NCBI GenBank assembly: GCA_016712315.1
Contig: JADJRG010000029.1
Location: forward strand, 496,001 to 560,000
DNA: 64,000 nt
Direction of reading: 5' to 3'
Origin: Nannocystis sp.
GTDB lineage: Bacteria > Myxococcota_A > Polyangia > Nannocystales > Nannocystaceae
Position 1 is the stretch's first letter, and each line of letters starts with the position of its first letter. Shown here piece after piece: positions 63,614 through 64,000 of the stretch. Position numbers and translations under genes: made by a program. The notes beneath the pieces are model-generated. The model made no database searches. It was not told where the DNA came from and saw only the letters and a program-made list of their open reading frames with translations.

Positions 63614-64000
63614 ATGCGTTCTTTCGTCTTCGGAGTCGCCGTCTCTGCTCTGCTCGCGCTCGGTGGGTGCACCAAGATCGAGGCGCGCGATCTCATCCGC
63701 GAGGGCAACGCGTTCTACCGGGACGGGCGCTATCGCGACGCGATCGAGGCCTATTCGAAGGCCATCGAGCTCGAGCCCAGCGGGGTCACCGTCTTCTGGA
63801 ACCGGGCGTGCGCGGCCGAGAGCATCGTCCTGAAGTCGAAGGATCGTGAGGATGCGAAGGCGCGCAAGGACTTCGCCGACATGGCTCTCGCCGACTTCAA
63901 GACCTGGCACGATCGTCTCGAGGCGCCGACCCCCGAGGACGCAGAGCAGGCGCATAACCACCGGCTGGCGATCCTCGACGCGGACGAGCGTTGCGACGAT
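63614..64000 (+). CDS. TPR lipoprotein (3' end outside window)
   Basis: The first 129 residues of a gene that continues past the window. A short lipoprotein signal (MRSFVFGVAVSALLALGGC) gives Cys19 as lipid site. The mature part starts with TPR helices: ARDLIREGNAFYRDGRYRDAIEAYSKAIELEPSG, cited by its key residues, is a classic single TPR, followed by FWNRACAAESI and further helices. No stop occurs before the end of the window. TPR lipoproteins of this kind often belong to envelope assembly complexes. A specific family cannot be given from this fragment. Confidence 0.85.
   Translation, partial: MRSFVFGVAVSALLALGGCTKIEARDLIREGNAFYRDGRYRDAIEAYSKAIELEPSGVTVFWNRACAAESIVLKSKDREDAKARKDFADMALADFKTWHDRLEAPTPEDAEQAHNHRLAILDADERCDD

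Overview
This is a compact stretch of a GC-rich bacterial chromosome. No insertion sequence, prophage, CRISPR array, rRNA or tRNA gene was seen. The gene content points to a myxobacterium-like organism (Myxococcota, former Deltaproteobacteria). The evidence is many predicted lipoproteins, a Cys-rich MopE-type protein with DCDG repeats, a protein with an AgmX/PglI-like C-terminal domain, and a TPR protein of about 3560 residues resembling the giant TPR proteins of gliding bacteria. This placement is inference; no rRNA or marker phylogeny was available.

Layout. 1-3.5 kb: end of a peptidase-MA-like protein, rsmD, a class I aminotransferase, a DAHP synthase and yacG. 3.5-11 kb: mostly minus-strand envelope genes (TolC family, MlaC family, a secreted Cys-rich protein, an AgmX/PglI-like protein) plus ygfZ on the plus strand. 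10.9-11.3 kb: the only gene-free gap over 300 bases, carrying a 14-bp tandem repeat. 11.3-19 kb: amidase, yebC-ruvC-ruvA, a GHKL ATPase regulator, small lipoprotein and membrane genes, rarA and pdxJ. 19-24.7 kb: a C45-like protein fused to TPRs, a glutaredoxin lipoprotein facing a DsbD-like reductase, rlmN and ndk. 24.8-35.5 kb: an AI-2E family permease, a peptide-binding lipoprotein, dnaE, a TPR protein with what looks like a dead metallopeptidase domain, a LivJ/LpoA-like lipoprotein and rlmB. 35.6-46.3 kb: the giant TPR gene. 46.4-54.4 kb: MopE-like lipoprotein, a LapA/LapB-like pair whose first member is frameshifted, a second AI-2E permease, polA and a CCA-type nucleotidyltransferase. 54.4-57.9 kb: an ATP-grasp protein, an ETF-like protein, DUF507 and a Nudix hydrolase. 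57.9-61.7 kb: a six-gene cysteine operon. 62-63.5 kb: efp and epmA. The window ends inside a TPR lipoprotein gene.

The most system-like region is the minus-strand operon Rrf2 regulator, cysK, E1-like adenylyltransferase, CysO-type sulfur carrier, cysM and Mec-type JAMM peptidase. It holds nearly all parts of the protein-thiocarboxylate route to cysteine known from Mycobacterium, with its own activating enzyme and a probable regulator, beside a conventional sulfide-using cysK. The efp-epmA pair couples elongation factor P with its lysine-modifying enzyme. The LapA/LapB-like pair suggests control of lipopolysaccharide synthesis.

A general trait is that many genes have a TANNNT hexamer only 6 to 12 bases before the start codon. 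This suggests widespread leaderless or very short-leader transcripts. Convergent genes are tightly packed: three pairs share a CTAG or CTAA at their ends, and others overlap by 22 and 87 bases.
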